Below, piece by piece: positions 43,217-51,332 of a DNA stretch of 64,000 nt. Under the pieces are notes generated by a model. It saw nothing but the letters and a program-made list of their open reading frames with translations, was not told where the DNA came from and did no database searches. Origin of the DNA: Alkalihalobacillus pseudalcaliphilus. GTDB lineage: Bacteria; Bacillota; Bacilli; Bacillales; Bacillaceae_D. The position numbers were made by a program, and so were the translations under genes. The stretch lies in the NCBI RefSeq assembly GCF_028610675.1, contig NZ_JAQQWS010000016.1, positions 9,588-73,587 of the forward strand. The letters are read 5' to 3'. Every line of letters starts with the position of its first letter. The stretch's first letter is position 1.

Positions 43217-43419
43217 TGTTACACCTCCTAGAGTTTGTTGTTCCATACCCGGACGTATTAAGCTATAAAAAGCCCTCACGCTATAATAGACATGAGGGCA
43301 TTATGGACTCTAATTGAAGAATCTATATCGCTTACCTCGGTAGGATAATTAAGCTAAAAGCCCCTACTGTCTACGGTATGAATGTTAATTTTATTTGAAT
43401 GCTCTCGCACACTCCTAGA
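43217..43419 (-). ncRNA. L10 leader with attenuator
   Basis: The roughly 200-base leader between the promoter and rplJ ends in an intrinsic terminator: GCCCTCA (43278-43272 region) pairs with TGAGGGC (43293-43299), followed by T5 on the minus strand. This is the layout of the Firmicutes L10 leader, where L10-L12 binding favours termination. The upstream part can form alternative pairings, but I did not verify the full consensus. Confidence 0.75.
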
Positions 43420-43448
43420 AGTATACGCAGCTTCCAATCAAATGTCAA
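43420..43448 (-). promoter_or_regulatory. Sigma-A promoter of rplJ-rplL
   Basis: On the minus strand TTGACA (43448-43443) and TATACT (43425-43420) are exactly 17 bases apart. It begins four bases after the rplA stop codon. Confidence 0.9.
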
Positions 43449-43451
43449 CTA

Positions 43452-44147
43452 TTATTTTGTTAAAGCAGATGCATTAACACGAACTCCAGGACCCATAGTT
43501 GAAGCAACCGTTACGTTCTTCACATAAGTTCCTTTCGCCGCAGCAGGCTTAGCTTTCATTAATGTATCGATAATTGTTTTGAAGTTCTCCGTTAATTTCT
43601 CAGTTTCGAACGACACTTTACCGATAGGAACATGAATGTTACCCGCTTTATCAACACGGTATTCTACTTTACCAGCTTTAATTTCGTTGATCGCTTTTTC
43701 TACGTCAAATGTTACAGTTCCTGTTTTAGGGTTTGGCATTAAGCCTTTTGGTCCAAGGACACGACCTAATTTACCAACTTGTGCCATCATATCTGGTGTT
43801 GCTACGATTACATCAAACTCGAACCAACCTTGGTTGATTTTGTTAATATAATCCTCATCACCTACGAAATCAGCTCCAGCAGCTTCTGCTTCTTTTGCTT
43901 TTTCGCCTTTAGCAAATACTAAAACAGATTGTGTTTTACCTGTTCCATTTGGAAGTACAACCGCACCACGGATTTGTTGGTCCGCTTTTTTAGGGTCAAC
44001 TCCAAGACGTACAGCTACTTCTACAGTTTCGTCGAACTTAGCAGTCGCTGTCTTCTTCACTAATTCTAATGCTTCATCTACTAAATAAGCTGTATCACGA
44101 TCAACTAATTTAATAGCATCTTGATACTTTTTACTCTTTTTAGCCAT
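43452..44147 (-). CDS. rplA: 50S ribosomal protein L1
   Basis: A 231-residue L1-stalk protein that helps eject E-site tRNA. It starts MAKKSKKYQDAIKLVDRD and holds VVLPNGTGKTQSVLVFAKG, KLGRVLGPKGLMPNPKTGTV and VASTMGPGVRVNASAL. The frame runs 15 codons further upstream, but GAGGAGG just before the ATG at 44147 fixes the start. It forms the rplKA operon with rplK. Confidence 0.98.
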   Translation of the reverse strand: MAKKSKKYQDAIKLVDRDTAYLVDEALELVKKTATAKFDETVEVAVRLGVDPKKADQQIRGAVVLPNGTGKTQSVLVFAKGEKAKEAEAAGADFVGDEDYINKINQGWFEFDVIVATPDMMAQVGKLGRVLGPKGLMPNPKTGTVTFDVEKAINEIKAGKVEYRVDKAGNIHVPIGKVSFETEKLTENFKTIIDTLMKAKPAAAKGTYVKNVTVASTMGPGVRVNASALTK

Positions 44148-44261
44148 GTTTATTTCCTCCTCAAATGTGGTTTTAGCGGTAGAACCTCCCACTATGAAAG
44201 GTTGCGAACCTAATAATAGGGATGAGGACTCGCCTCAATCGCAACCTCGTGAGTCTTACCT

Positions 44262-44687
44262 TTAATCTTCAATCACAATACCCATGCTACGCGCAGTTCC
44301 TTCAACCATGCGCATTGCTGCTTCAACATCAGCTGCATTTAAATCTGGCATTTTTGTCTCAGCAATCTCGCGTACTTTATCACGCTTGACTGTTGCAACC
44401 TTATTACGGTTTGGCTCGCCAGAACCAGACTCAATTCCTGCTGCTTTCTTAAGTAGAACGGCAGCTGGAGGAGTTTTCGTAATAAATGTAAACGAACGGT
44501 CTTCAAATACCGTAATTTCTACAGGAATGATAAGACCAGCTTGATCTGAAGTACGAGCATTAAACTCTTTACAGAATCCCATGATATTAACACCTGCTTG
44601 ACCTAGTGCAGGACCAACTGGTGGTGCTGGATTTGCTTTTCCAGCAGGAATTTGTAACTTAACCATTTTAATTACCTTTTTCGCCAC
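44262..44687 (-). CDS. rplK: 50S ribosomal protein L11
   Basis: A 141-residue protein of the GTPase-associated centre, bound by RelA-type factors and by thiopeptides. It has LQIPAGKANPAPPVGPALGQ, the N-terminal domain prolines, then FITKTPPAAVLLKKAAGI and AAMRMVEGTARSMGIVIED. The long open frame begins 26 codons upstream in the leader. The true start is GTG at 44687 (M-AKKVIKMVK), eight bases after AAGGAGG and in agreement with B. subtilis L11. Confidence 0.98.
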   Translation of the reverse strand: MAKKVIKMVKLQIPAGKANPAPPVGPALGQAGVNIMGFCKEFNARTSDQAGLIIPVEITVFEDRSFTFITKTPPAAVLLKKAAGIESGSGEPNRNKVATVKRDKVREIAETKMPDLNAADVEAAMRMVEGTARSMGIVIED

Positions 44688-44742
44688 GTGACACACCTCC
44701 TTAGTCCGTGATGTGGTATCCGGGCTCTTCACCCTCCCACTC

Positions 44743-44768
44743 AAAAAACGGATGCATGCATGCACCCG
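44743..44768 (-). promoter_or_regulatory. Attenuator-like hairpin in the rplK leader
   Basis: On the minus strand CGGGTGCA-TGCA-TGCATCCG forms an 8-bp stem (one G-U pair) with a four-base loop, then six T. It sits between the promoter at 44806-44834 and the rplK start, so it could stop transcription before the gene. A regulator is unknown; L1 or L11 feedback is a guess. Confidence 0.7.
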
Positions 44769-44805
44769 ATTGGCTCATGTTAATAAACCATTATCAACCA
44801 TGACG

Positions 44806-44834
44806 ATTTTATCATCTTCACCGACCAATTTCAA
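44806..44834 (-). promoter_or_regulatory. Sigma-A promoter of rplK-rplA
   Basis: On the minus strand TTGAAA (44834-44829) and TAAAAT (44811-44806) are 17 bases apart, lying just after the nusG stop. Confidence 0.8.
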
Positions 44835-44846
44835 GTTTTTTTCAAA

Positions 44847-45380
44847 TTAAATCTTTTCAACCTGTCCAAACTCTAGTTCTACCGGTGTTTCACGACCAAA
44901 CATATTAACATGCACTTTTAATTTCTTTTTGTCGACAAGAATCTCTTCTATCGAGCCAACAAAGTTAGCGAACGGACCTTCTTTCACCTTCACTGATTCC
45001 TTAAGTTCAAAATCAATCTCGGCTTTCGGTTCCTCTACACCCATTTGTTTCAGGATGCGATCAACTTCATCAGGCATTAGCGCTGTAGGTTTCGATCCCG
45101 CACCAGCCGAACCAACGAAACCAGTCACACCTGGCGTATTCCGCACAACATACCAGGAATCGTCCGTCATTAACATCTCAACGAGTACATAACCAGGGAA
45201 AACTTTCCTAGAAACGGTTTTACTTTTCCCGTTTTTCACTTCTGTTTCTTCTTCGACAGGAACAAGAACACGGAAGATTTTATCGGCCATTTCCATCGAT
45301 TCAAGACGCTTTTCTAGATTCGCTTTTACTTTATTTTCATACCCAGAGTAAGTATGAACAACATACCAATTTTTTTCCAT
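44847..45380 (-). CDS. nusG: Transcription elongation/termination factor NusG
   Basis: A 177-residue factor that binds RNA polymerase through its N-terminal domain and Rho or S10 through the C-terminal KOW domain. It begins MEKNWYVVHTYSGYENKVKA and has KVFPGYVLVEMLMTDDSWYV, NTPGVTGFVG and the KOW part VKEGPFANFVGSIEEI. The frame extends 19 codons upstream. The best ribosome site, GGAGG at 45405-45409, is 24 bases before the ATG at 45380, with a perfect hairpin between them. An earlier ATG 11 codons upstream lacks a good site. Homology favours 45380. Confidence 0.95.
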   Translation of the reverse strand: MEKNWYVVHTYSGYENKVKANLEKRLESMEMADKIFRVLVPVEEETEVKNGKSKTVSRKVFPGYVLVEMLMTDDSWYVVRNTPGVTGFVGSAGAGSKPTALMPDEVDRILKQMGVEEPKAEIDFELKESVKVKEGPFANFVGSIEEILVDKKKLKVHVNMFGRETPVELEFGQVEKI

Positions 45381-45386
45381 GCTTTC

Positions 45387-45402
45387 AGGACGGTAGCGTC
45401 CT
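45387..45402 (-). promoter_or_regulatory. Hairpin between the nusG ribosome site and its start codon
   Basis: AGGACG and CGTCCT pair around a four-base loop, located between GGAGG (45409-45405) and the ATG at 45380. Folding it would shorten the effective spacing from 24 to about eight bases. Confidence 0.6.
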
Positions 45403-45468
45403 TCCCTCCTCATAGAGTTTAATAAAAGCCTTAACACTTCATTAAGGCTATCTATTTAAACCACTTTA

Positions 45469-45663
45469 TTAACCAACTAATCGTTCTACTATGGCTGAAA
45501 TCCCTAAATCAACAGCCCAAAAGAAAAGTGACATAATGATAACTGTTACAATAACTACAACTGTATAGCGAGTGAGTTCCTTTCTCGACGGCCAAGAAAC
45601 CCTTTTCATCTCACGTACAACACCGCCAAAGAAATTGCCACTACTTTTTTCACCGTTTGCCAA
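45469..45663 (-). CDS. secE: Preprotein translocase subunit SecE
   Basis: A 64-residue single-span SecE. The amphipathic helix GVVREMKRVSWPSRKELTRY is followed by one membrane helix (VVVIVTVIIMSLFFWAVDLGI, about residues 34-55). It clamps SecY in the membrane. The long frame starts 12 codons upstream, across the GGAGG site at the mRNA. The TTG at 45663, eight bases after GGAGG, fits both spacing and homologue length (M-ANGEKSSGNFF). It lies between rpmGB and nusG. Confidence 0.96.
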   Translation of the reverse strand: MANGEKSSGNFFGGVVREMKRVSWPSRKELTRYTVVVIVTVIIMSLFFWAVDLGISAIVERLVG

Positions 45664-45810
45664 ACGAGACACCTCCAACACACCAATCAATATAGACAAA
45701 AGTATGATTATCTATTCCGATCTACGTATTTTTATTGTAATTGATTTACATATAAGCCAAATAAAATAGTTATTTCTAAAACCATCATTCAACAAATCTA
45801 TCAGAATGCC

Positions 45811-45960
45811 TTACTTCGTTTCCCGATGAAGCGTATGCTCATTACAGGTTTTACAAAACTTCTTGATCTCTAAACGTTTTGTCTCGTTTTGGTTATTCTT
45901 ATTTGTTGAATAATTACGAGATTGACAGATACTACACGCAAGGGCAATTTTTGCTGACAA
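45811..45960 (-). CDS. rpmGB: 50S ribosomal protein L33, zinc-binding form
   Basis: A 49-residue protein, read (M)SAKIALACSICQSRNYSTN and ending FCKTCNEHTLHRETK. Zinc ligands Cys9, Cys12, Cys36 and Cys39 are all present, so this is the C+ form used when zinc is available. It starts with TTG at 45960, seven bases after GGGGGTGG. Position upstream of secE and downstream of sigH is the same as rpmGB in B. subtilis. Confidence 0.96.
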   Translation of the reverse strand: MSAKIALACSICQSRNYSTNKNNQNETKRLEIKKFCKTCNEHTLHRETK

Positions 45961-46002
45961 TACTTGTCCACCCCCAGTTTAGACGTACATACATACATTT
46001 TC

Positions 46003-46031
46003 ACTCTAGCACAGCTAAAATAGGGTGTCAA
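46003..46031 (-). promoter_or_regulatory. Sigma-A promoter of rpmGB-secE-nusG
   Basis: On the minus strand TTGACA (46031-46026) and TAGAGT (46008-46003) are 17 bases apart, 43 bases upstream of the TTG start of rpmGB. Confidence 0.75.
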
Positions 46032-46090
46032 TTCAATCTCAAGATTATATCGATGTATCTTATATTTTTCACATGTAACTAACAGAGAAA

Positions 46091-46140
46091 TAAAAACATA
46101 AAGCATGGTGCAAAGTTCTAAACTTCACACCATGCTTTTT
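46091..46140 (-). terminator. Terminator after sigH
   Basis: AAGCATGGTG (46101-46110) and CACCATGCTT (46128-46137) form a 10-bp stem with a further AAGTT/AACTT inner pair. T-rich sequence follows on both strands. It separates sigH from the rpmGB promoter. Confidence 0.85.
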
Positions 46141-46160
46141 GAACTTTCCGACTTATTGAT

Positions 46161-46814
46161 TTACAATGTCACACCTTTTAACTCCACATAACGCTCTAAC
46201 TTACGCTTCACCCGTTGCAGTGCATTATCAATCGACTTGACATGCCGGTTTAAATCTTCTGAAATTTCTTGATAGGAACGTCCATCTAAATAAAGCATCA
46301 AAACCTGCTGTTCGAGCTCGCTTAAAATCTCACCCATTTTCAATTCAATGTCTGCAAATTCTTCTTGATTAATTAGAAGTTCTTCTGGATTGGTTACACG
46401 TGTTCCGCATATTACATCAAGTAATGTACGGTCGGATTCTTCGTCGTATAAAGGCTTGTCCAATGATACGTATGAATTTAATGGGATATGTTTTTGTCTG
46501 GTTGCTGTTTTGATCGCTGTAATAATTTGTCTCGTTACACAAAGCTCAGCAAAGGCTTTAAATGATGATAGCTTCTCACCATTAAAGTCTCTGATCGCTT
46601 TGTAAAGACCAATCATACCTTCTTGCACAATATCTTCATGATCGGCACCTATTAAAAAATAGGATCGAGCTTTTGCCCGAACAAAATTTTTGTACTTCGT
46701 AATTAAATATTCAAGTGCCGCACCGTCTCCTAAGCGTGCCTGTCCTACTAATTGATCATCATCAAACTGGTTAAAATCCGGCTTTGCTAAAGTTTCTTGA
46801 AGGTCCATGCTCAA
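46161..46814 (-). CDS. sigH: RNA polymerase sigma-H factor
   Basis: A 217-residue sigma factor for the transition to stationary phase, competence and early sporulation. Region 2 contains KNFVRAKARSYFLIGADHED and IVQEGMIGLYKAIRDF with FKAFAELCVTRQIITAIKTA; region 4 has LDGRSYQEISEDLNRHVKSI. The frame opens with TTG at 46814, six bases after a run of seven G; an ATG two codons later (46808) is an alternative, with spacing of 12. Its presence agrees with a spore-forming organism. It lies downstream of rae1 as in B. subtilis. Confidence 0.98.
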   Translation of the reverse strand: MSMDLQETLAKPDFNQFDDDQLVGQARLGDGAALEYLITKYKNFVRAKARSYFLIGADHEDIVQEGMIGLYKAIRDFNGEKLSSFKAFAELCVTRQIITAIKTATRQKHIPLNSYVSLDKPLYDEESDRTLLDVICGTRVTNPEELLINQEEFADIELKMGEILSELEQQVLMLYLDGRSYQEISEDLNRHVKSIDNALQRVKRKLERYVELKGVTL

Positions 46815-46892
46815 AACAATCCCCCCCGACCTAGGTGCTGTTAAATTATAGAAACATTATATAGCACACTTTTCGAGAAGGTCAACTACCCT

Positions 46893-47402
46893 TTATAAAC
46901 CTCGACGCCATTTTTCAAAAATTTCTGCCACTTCATCAGAAAGCTTGAGATTTGTCGTTCTTTGGCTTTTTCTTGTTTTTTCGACAGCATGATGAATGCC
47001 CTTTGTCATCATTTCTGTTTCAATTAAGAGCTCTCTCGCTGACTTCCTCAAAGCCCCTTTTCCAAACGTTATCGACTGTTCAGTGAAATCAGAAGTTGCC
47101 ACATGGATCGTGCGATCGAGACGCTTTAATTCCGAAACTAACTTTTCAATTCTCTCATCAGCCGTTTCATTTTTCCCTGTATAAATCACATCTACTCGAT
47201 AATTCTTATACTTCTTCCCTACACCCTCAACCATATGGGCATCAAAGACCACTTTGACCTCATAACCGGTAAACCCTTGGTATTCCGCCATCACTTCAAC
47301 TAACTTATTCCTTGCTAGGTCGAGGTCCTTATCTTTTAAGGTGCGCAGCTTCGGCCACGCACCTATAATATTGTATCCATCGACAAGTAATATATCTTTC
47401 AT
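46893..47402 (-). CDS. rae1: Ribosome-associated endoribonuclease Rae1 (YacP), NYN/PIN-like
   Basis: A 169-residue NYN-domain nuclease. In B. subtilis, Rae1 enters the ribosomal A site and cuts certain mRNAs in a translation-dependent way. The catalytic acid cluster is visible in LLVDGYNIIGAWP, VVFDAHMVEG, KNETADERIEKL and VATSDFTEQ. It follows rlmB by seven bases, consistent with a ribosome-linked operon (cysS-mrnC-rlmB-rae1). Confidence 0.93.
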   Translation of the reverse strand: MKDILLVDGYNIIGAWPKLRTLKDKDLDLARNKLVEVMAEYQGFTGYEVKVVFDAHMVEGVGKKYKNYRVDVIYTGKNETADERIEKLVSELKRLDRTIHVATSDFTEQSITFGKGALRKSARELLIETEMMTKGIHHAVEKTRKSQRTTNLKLSDEVAEIFEKWRRGL

Positions 47403-47409
47403 TTTCTTA

Positions 47410-48156
47410 TCACTTACCTAGTGGCTTTCGATTTCGATATACTTCATACATCAATAAGCTTGCTGCAACAGACGCATTCAAAGATGTAACCTGACCAACC
47501 ATCGGAATTTGAATGAGGAAGTCGCATTTCTCCTTGACGAGCCTACTCATCCCTTTACCCTCACTACCGATCACTAATCCAATCGGCATATCATAGGAGG
47601 CTTGTCTATAATCTTGTTCGCCTTTTGCATCCGTTCCAACAAACCATAAGCCTCGTTTCTTTAAATCGTCCATCGTCCTTGCCACATTGGTCACTCGAAC
47701 AACCGGAATATATTCAATCGCTCCTGTTGATGCTTTGGCAACGGTTTGGGTCAGCCCTACTGCACGACGTTTAGGAATAATCACACCATGCGCACCTACT
47801 GCATCAGCCGTTCGCAATATCGATCCTAAGTTATGTGGATCTTCTAACTCATCTAATACAAGGAAAAATGGTTCTTCATTACGGCTTGCAGCAACCTCAA
47901 ATAAATCATCTACCTCTTTATACTCATAGGCAGCAATAGAAGCGACAACCCCTTGATGATTGGTCGTTTTCACTAGTTGCTCTAACTTACGTTTTGGTGC
48001 TTGCTGGACCAATACCTTCTGTTGTTTGGCTAAGTCTATCACTTTTGCCATTTGGCCTTTTTGTGCACCTTCAGCAATCCATATCTTGTTAATCGTATGG
48101 CCTGATCGCAATGCTTCTATTACAGGGTTTTTACCGACAATAAACTCTTCACTCAT
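47410..48156 (-). CDS. rlmB: 23S rRNA (guanosine-2'-O)-methyltransferase RlmB
   Basis: A 248-residue SPOUT (SpoU) methyltransferase expected to modify G2251 in the P loop of 23S rRNA. The N-terminal substrate-binding domain starts EFIVGKNPVIEALRSGHTIN. The trefoil-knot domain has LDELEDPHNLGSILRTADAVG, GLVIGSEGKGMSRLVKEKCD and IPMVGQVTSLNASVAASLLMY (motifs 1-3). Its ATG overlaps the mrnC stop by four bases. Confidence 0.97.
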   Translation of the reverse strand: MSEEFIVGKNPVIEALRSGHTINKIWIAEGAQKGQMAKVIDLAKQQKVLVQQAPKRKLEQLVKTTNHQGVVASIAAYEYKEVDDLFEVAASRNEEPFFLVLDELEDPHNLGSILRTADAVGAHGVIIPKRRAVGLTQTVAKASTGAIEYIPVVRVTNVARTMDDLKKRGLWFVGTDAKGEQDYRQASYDMPIGLVIGSEGKGMSRLVKEKCDFLIQIPMVGQVTSLNASVAASLLMYEVYRNRKPLGK

Positions 48157-48575
48157 GGGCCCACCTCCTCGGTATTTTTGAAAGTAGCTAGTGCCTGTCC
48201 AACGACTTCATCTAATCTCTCTTTTTCACCCAGTACATATAGATAGCCTAGTAATGCCTCAAGTGCAGTGGCATAACGATATGTCTGAACATCTGTATTT
48301 TTAGGGACAGAACCTGACTTGGCATTCCGGCCTCTCTTAACAACGGCAACTTCCTGCGCTGTTAAAAACCCTTCGTCAAGTAATGATCGTACCATCATTG
48401 CTTGTGCTTTGGCGGAGACATAACTCGTCGCTTCCTTATGCAGCTGGTGTGGCCGAACTTTCCCTTCAGCAATTAATTGATAGCGGACATACATATCTAA
48501 AACCGCGTCGCCCATATAAGCAAGGGCGAGCGGGTTTAATTGCTTTAAATCAATTGTTGGCTCCATTAATTTCAT
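48153..48575 (-). CDS. mrnC: Mini-ribonuclease III
   Basis: A 140-residue RNase III-like enzyme without the double-stranded RNA-binding domain. It matures 23S rRNA in Bacilli with help of L3. The catalytic region is LNPLALAYMGDAVLDMYVRY, and the second acidic block is in TALEALLGYLYVLGEKERLDE. The frame extends three codons to a GTG within cysS. I prefer the ATG at 48575, one base after the cysS stop, but the start is uncertain. It overlaps rlmB by four bases. Confidence 0.94.
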   Translation of the reverse strand: MKLMEPTIDLKQLNPLALAYMGDAVLDMYVRYQLIAEGKVRPHQLHKEATSYVSAKAQAMMVRSLLDEGFLTAQEVAVVKRGRNAKSGSVPKNTDVQTYRYATALEALLGYLYVLGEKERLDEVVGQALATFKNTEEVGP

Positions 48576-48576
48576 A

Positions 48577-49974
48577 TTATCCACGTTTCCAACGAACCCC
48601 CTGTGCCGTATCCTCTAAGAGAATTCCTTTTTCTTTTAGAAAATCTCTGATTTCATCAGCACGTGCAAAATCCTTGTCTACTCTTGCTTGATTTCTCTGT
48701 ATAATTAGCTCATCAATTTCTTCATCCAAGATCTCTTCTTCTGTAGCCAATTGCAAGCCTAGCACCGATGCAAGTTCATCTAAACGCTCAATAAAAGCTT
48801 GAAGAACCCGTTCAGATGTTTGTTCTTCGCGTAAATAACGATTCGCTTCTTTTGCTAACTCAAACATCACTGAAATCCCATTGGCAGTATTGAAATCATC
48901 GTCCATTTCTTCAATAAATGCTTCTTTCGCTCCCTCGATCTTTTCAAGCCACTCAGCTTCTTCTCCATAATTAGCTGATTTTTCTAAGCGGTGCACTAAG
49001 CTTTGTCTAGCTCCTTTTAAGCGCTCAAGACCTCGTTTGGCTCCCTCTAATAATTCATCACTAAAGTTAATCGGACTACGGTAATGAGCAGTCAGCATGA
49101 AAAAACGAATGACTTCTGGAGAATGCTGTTGAATCATGTCATGTGCCAAAACAAAATTCCCGAGCGACTTCGACATTTTTTCATTATCAATATTAATAAA
49201 TCCATTGTGCAGCCAATAATTAGCCATCGGTTTTTCTGTTAATGCTTCCGATTGTGCAATTTCATTTTCATGATGTGGAAACGTTAAATCTTGACCACCT
49301 GCATGAATATCAATCGTCTCACCTAAATATTTTTTCACCATAGCGGAGCATTCAATGTGCCACCCTGGTCTACCATGCCCCCAAGGGCTTTCCCAAGAGA
49401 TCTCTCCTTCTTTAACATCCTTCCATAACGCAAAGTCTAATGGATCCTCTTTTCGCTCATCTACTTTAATACGTGCGCCAGAACGCAAATCCTCAATCGA
49501 TTGTGAAGATAATTTTCCATAATCCTTAAATTTTCTAGTACGATAGTATACATCGCCATCAGCTTCATAGGCATAGCCTTTGTTAATCAGTTTCTCAATA
49601 AATTCGATGATTTCCGGAATCGTTTCTGTTACGCGAGGATGATGATCGGCCTTATTCACACCTAAGGCACATGTATCTTCGTGATAAGCCTCAATAAATT
49701 TATTGGCCACTTCAAATACGTCTTCACCTAGTTCGTTCGCTGCTTTAATAATTTTATCATCGACATCCGTGAAGTTAGAAACAAAATTCACTTCGTAACC
49801 ACGGTATTTCAAATAATTGCGGACTACATCATACACAATCGGTGGTCTCGCATTACCAATATGAATGTAGTTATAAACCGTTGGTCCACATACATACATC
49901 TTGACCTTACCTTCTTCAAGAGGTATAAACGCTTCCTTCTTTTTCGTTAAACTGTTGTAAAGCTTTATTGCCAT
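48577..49974 (-). CDS. cysS: Cysteinyl-tRNA synthetase
   Basis: A 465-residue class I synthetase. The zinc ligand Cys29 is in MYVCGPTVYNYIHIGNARP, HIGN is at 38-41, the other zinc ligands lie in HIECSAMVKKYL and FPHHENEIAQSEA, and the KMSKS motif is NEKMSKSLGN. The C-terminal anticodon-binding helices are complete. It charges tRNA-Cys and belongs to the T-box-controlled cysE-cysS operon. It lies 131 bases after cysE. Confidence 0.98.
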   Translation of the reverse strand: MAIKLYNSLTKKKEAFIPLEEGKVKMYVCGPTVYNYIHIGNARPPIVYDVVRNYLKYRGYEVNFVSNFTDVDDKIIKAANELGEDVFEVANKFIEAYHEDTCALGVNKADHHPRVTETIPEIIEFIEKLINKGYAYEADGDVYYRTRKFKDYGKLSSQSIEDLRSGARIKVDERKEDPLDFALWKDVKEGEISWESPWGHGRPGWHIECSAMVKKYLGETIDIHAGGQDLTFPHHENEIAQSEALTEKPMANYWLHNGFINIDNEKMSKSLGNFVLAHDMIQQHSPEVIRFFMLTAHYRSPINFSDELLEGAKRGLERLKGARQSLVHRLEKSANYGEEAEWLEKIEGAKEAFIEEMDDDFNTANGISVMFELAKEANRYLREEQTSERVLQAFIERLDELASVLGLQLATEEEILDEEIDELIIQRNQARVDKDFARADEIRDFLKEKGILLEDTAQGVRWKRG

Positions 49975-50105
49975 ACGAATTTCTCCTTTATAATCATCTC
50001 TTGCACTCTTTAAACCGTCATTTGACTAATTAATATATTCACGATCGATTCATTCGTTCTTATTATGGTCGTTATGAGCAGAAAAGAAACGGTTAGTTAC
50101 CATTC

Positions 50106-50762
50106 TTATTCCTCATTTTGTTTGCTTCTAAGCTCTTTTCTTAAGGAAAGGATTTCTTCCTCTAGCTCTTTCAATTTATCAGCAATTGGATCTGGTAACA
50201 TGTGATGATTCAAGCTTTGCTCTACTTTAATACCATCTTGGACCACGATTTTACCCGGAATTCCAACAACCGTTGAATTAGGGGGTACTTCTTTTAAGAC
50301 GACGGAGCCTGCTCCTACTCTAGCGTTTTCACCAATGGTAAAAGATCCTAAGATTTTTGCCCCTGAGGCAATTAATACACCATCAGCAACCGTTGGATGT
50401 CGTTTCCCCTTCTCCTTACCTGTTCCACCTAATGTCACTCCTTGGTATATGGTGACATCATTTCCTATTTCACATGTTTCACCAATAACCACACCCATAC
50501 CGTGGTCAATAAACACTCGTTGCCCTATCACTGCACCAGGGTGAATTTCAATACCTGTGATAAAACGATTCACCTGTGATAATAATCTACCGATGAAATA
50601 AAACTTCTTTTTCCACAACCAATGAGCGAAACGATGCATCCAAATGGCATGCACACCCGAATAAGTAAAAATGACCTCAAACCGACTTCTTGCTGCTGGA
50701 TCGCGATCAAAAACAACATCTAAATCACTTAGTAATGTTCTAAATACTTTTTTCAACTCCAC
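50106..50762 (-). CDS. cysE: Serine O-acetyltransferase
   Basis: Makes O-acetylserine, the acceptor for sulfide in cysteine synthesis. The 218-residue protein has an N-terminal helical part (DRDPAARSRFEVIFTYSG) and a left-handed beta-helix of hexapeptide repeats (IEIHPGAVIGQRVFIDHGMG, VTIYQGVTLGGTG, IGENARVGAGSVVL), followed by a charged C-terminal tail. His and Asp of the active site are in the DHGMG and GKRHPTV blocks. The upstream T-box leader couples its expression to uncharged tRNA-Cys. Confidence 0.97.
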   Translation of the reverse strand: MELKKVFRTLLSDLDVVFDRDPAARSRFEVIFTYSGVHAIWMHRFAHWLWKKKFYFIGRLLSQVNRFITGIEIHPGAVIGQRVFIDHGMGVVIGETCEIGNDVTIYQGVTLGGTGKEKGKRHPTVADGVLIASGAKILGSFTIGENARVGAGSVVLKEVPPNSTVVGIPGKIVVQDGIKVEQSLNHHMLPDPIADKLKELEEEILSLRKELRSKQNEE

Positions 50763-50795
50763 TCACTCCCCCCGAAAGCTCGCTCAACTCATAAT

Positions 50796-51085
50796 AAAAA
50801 CGCCTCTATGCATTCTTACATGCACAGAGGCGCTCGCGCACGGTTCCACTCTGTTTAATGATCCAAAAGTAGTTTTGCTTTTTAAGTCGGATCATCTTCT
50901 CTTTTTGGCGTATAACGTCGCTACACGCTCTCCCCTACTAATCAAGTTCAAGGAAAGGCTCAAGGGTGCACGTATACAAGTCTTTCGTTAGATTACTTTC
51001 AGCCATCGGTAATCCTCTCTTTCAACGAAAGGAGCTTGTAACACTCCCTCTCAACACGTTCATCATATATAAATGTATTTTGTAT
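50796..51085 (-). ncRNA. T-box leader (tRNA-Cys sensing) of cysE-cysS
   Basis: On the minus strand the T-box core GAGTGGAACCGTGCGCG lies at 50851-50835. It is followed by a terminator of 13-bp arms (CGCCTCTGTGCAT-type, 50801-50813 / 50820-50832) and five T at 50800-50796. Upstream sequence to about 51085 has the length for Stem I; a TGC occurs in TACGTGCACCC, near 50968, and may be the Cys specifier. B. subtilis has a Cys T-box at the same place. The 5' limit is approximate. Confidence 0.88.
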
Positions 51086-51126
51086 GAAAGTTAGTGCGAA
51101 CATAGAGCGTTACTGTCGCTACCGAA

Positions 51127-51230
51127 AATTATGCTCGGCGTCCTGCGGGGTGGCACTGAACTAACTGGCACAGCCAGTGGATTTCAGCCCGCCACTATGT
51201 CCCATAGGAGTCTCCGCATGTTTGGTCTGC
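51127..51230. repeat. Heavily structured interspersed repeat between gltX and cysE
   Basis: Nested arms are GTGGC (51150-51154)/GCCAC (51191-51195), CTGAA (51156-51160)/TTCAG (51183-51187) and ACTGGC (51164-51169)/GCCAGT (51173-51178). Outside these, GCGTCCTGCGGGG is partly complementary to CCCATAGGAGTCTCCGC. The outer word resembles short GC-rich repeats I know from Bacillus genomes (GCGGAGACTCCTGCGGGA type). It is much richer in G+C than its surroundings. No coding frame fits. Confidence 0.65.
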
Positions 51231-51332
51231 TGAGTACTGCTCATTTTCTCAATTACAACTAACAAACAACTTCATACATGTTTATTTTTTATATTTTTTA
51301 ATTCTTATAGTATGCGAAATTACTTGATGCGT

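Noticed and set aside
43217..43279. 21-codon upstream extension of rplJ
   Set aside because: It covers the L10 leader terminator; GGAGG fixes the start at 43216.
44688..44765. 26-codon upstream extension of rplK
   Set aside because: It covers the leader hairpin; GTG at 44687 with AAGGAGG eight bases upstream is the homologous start.
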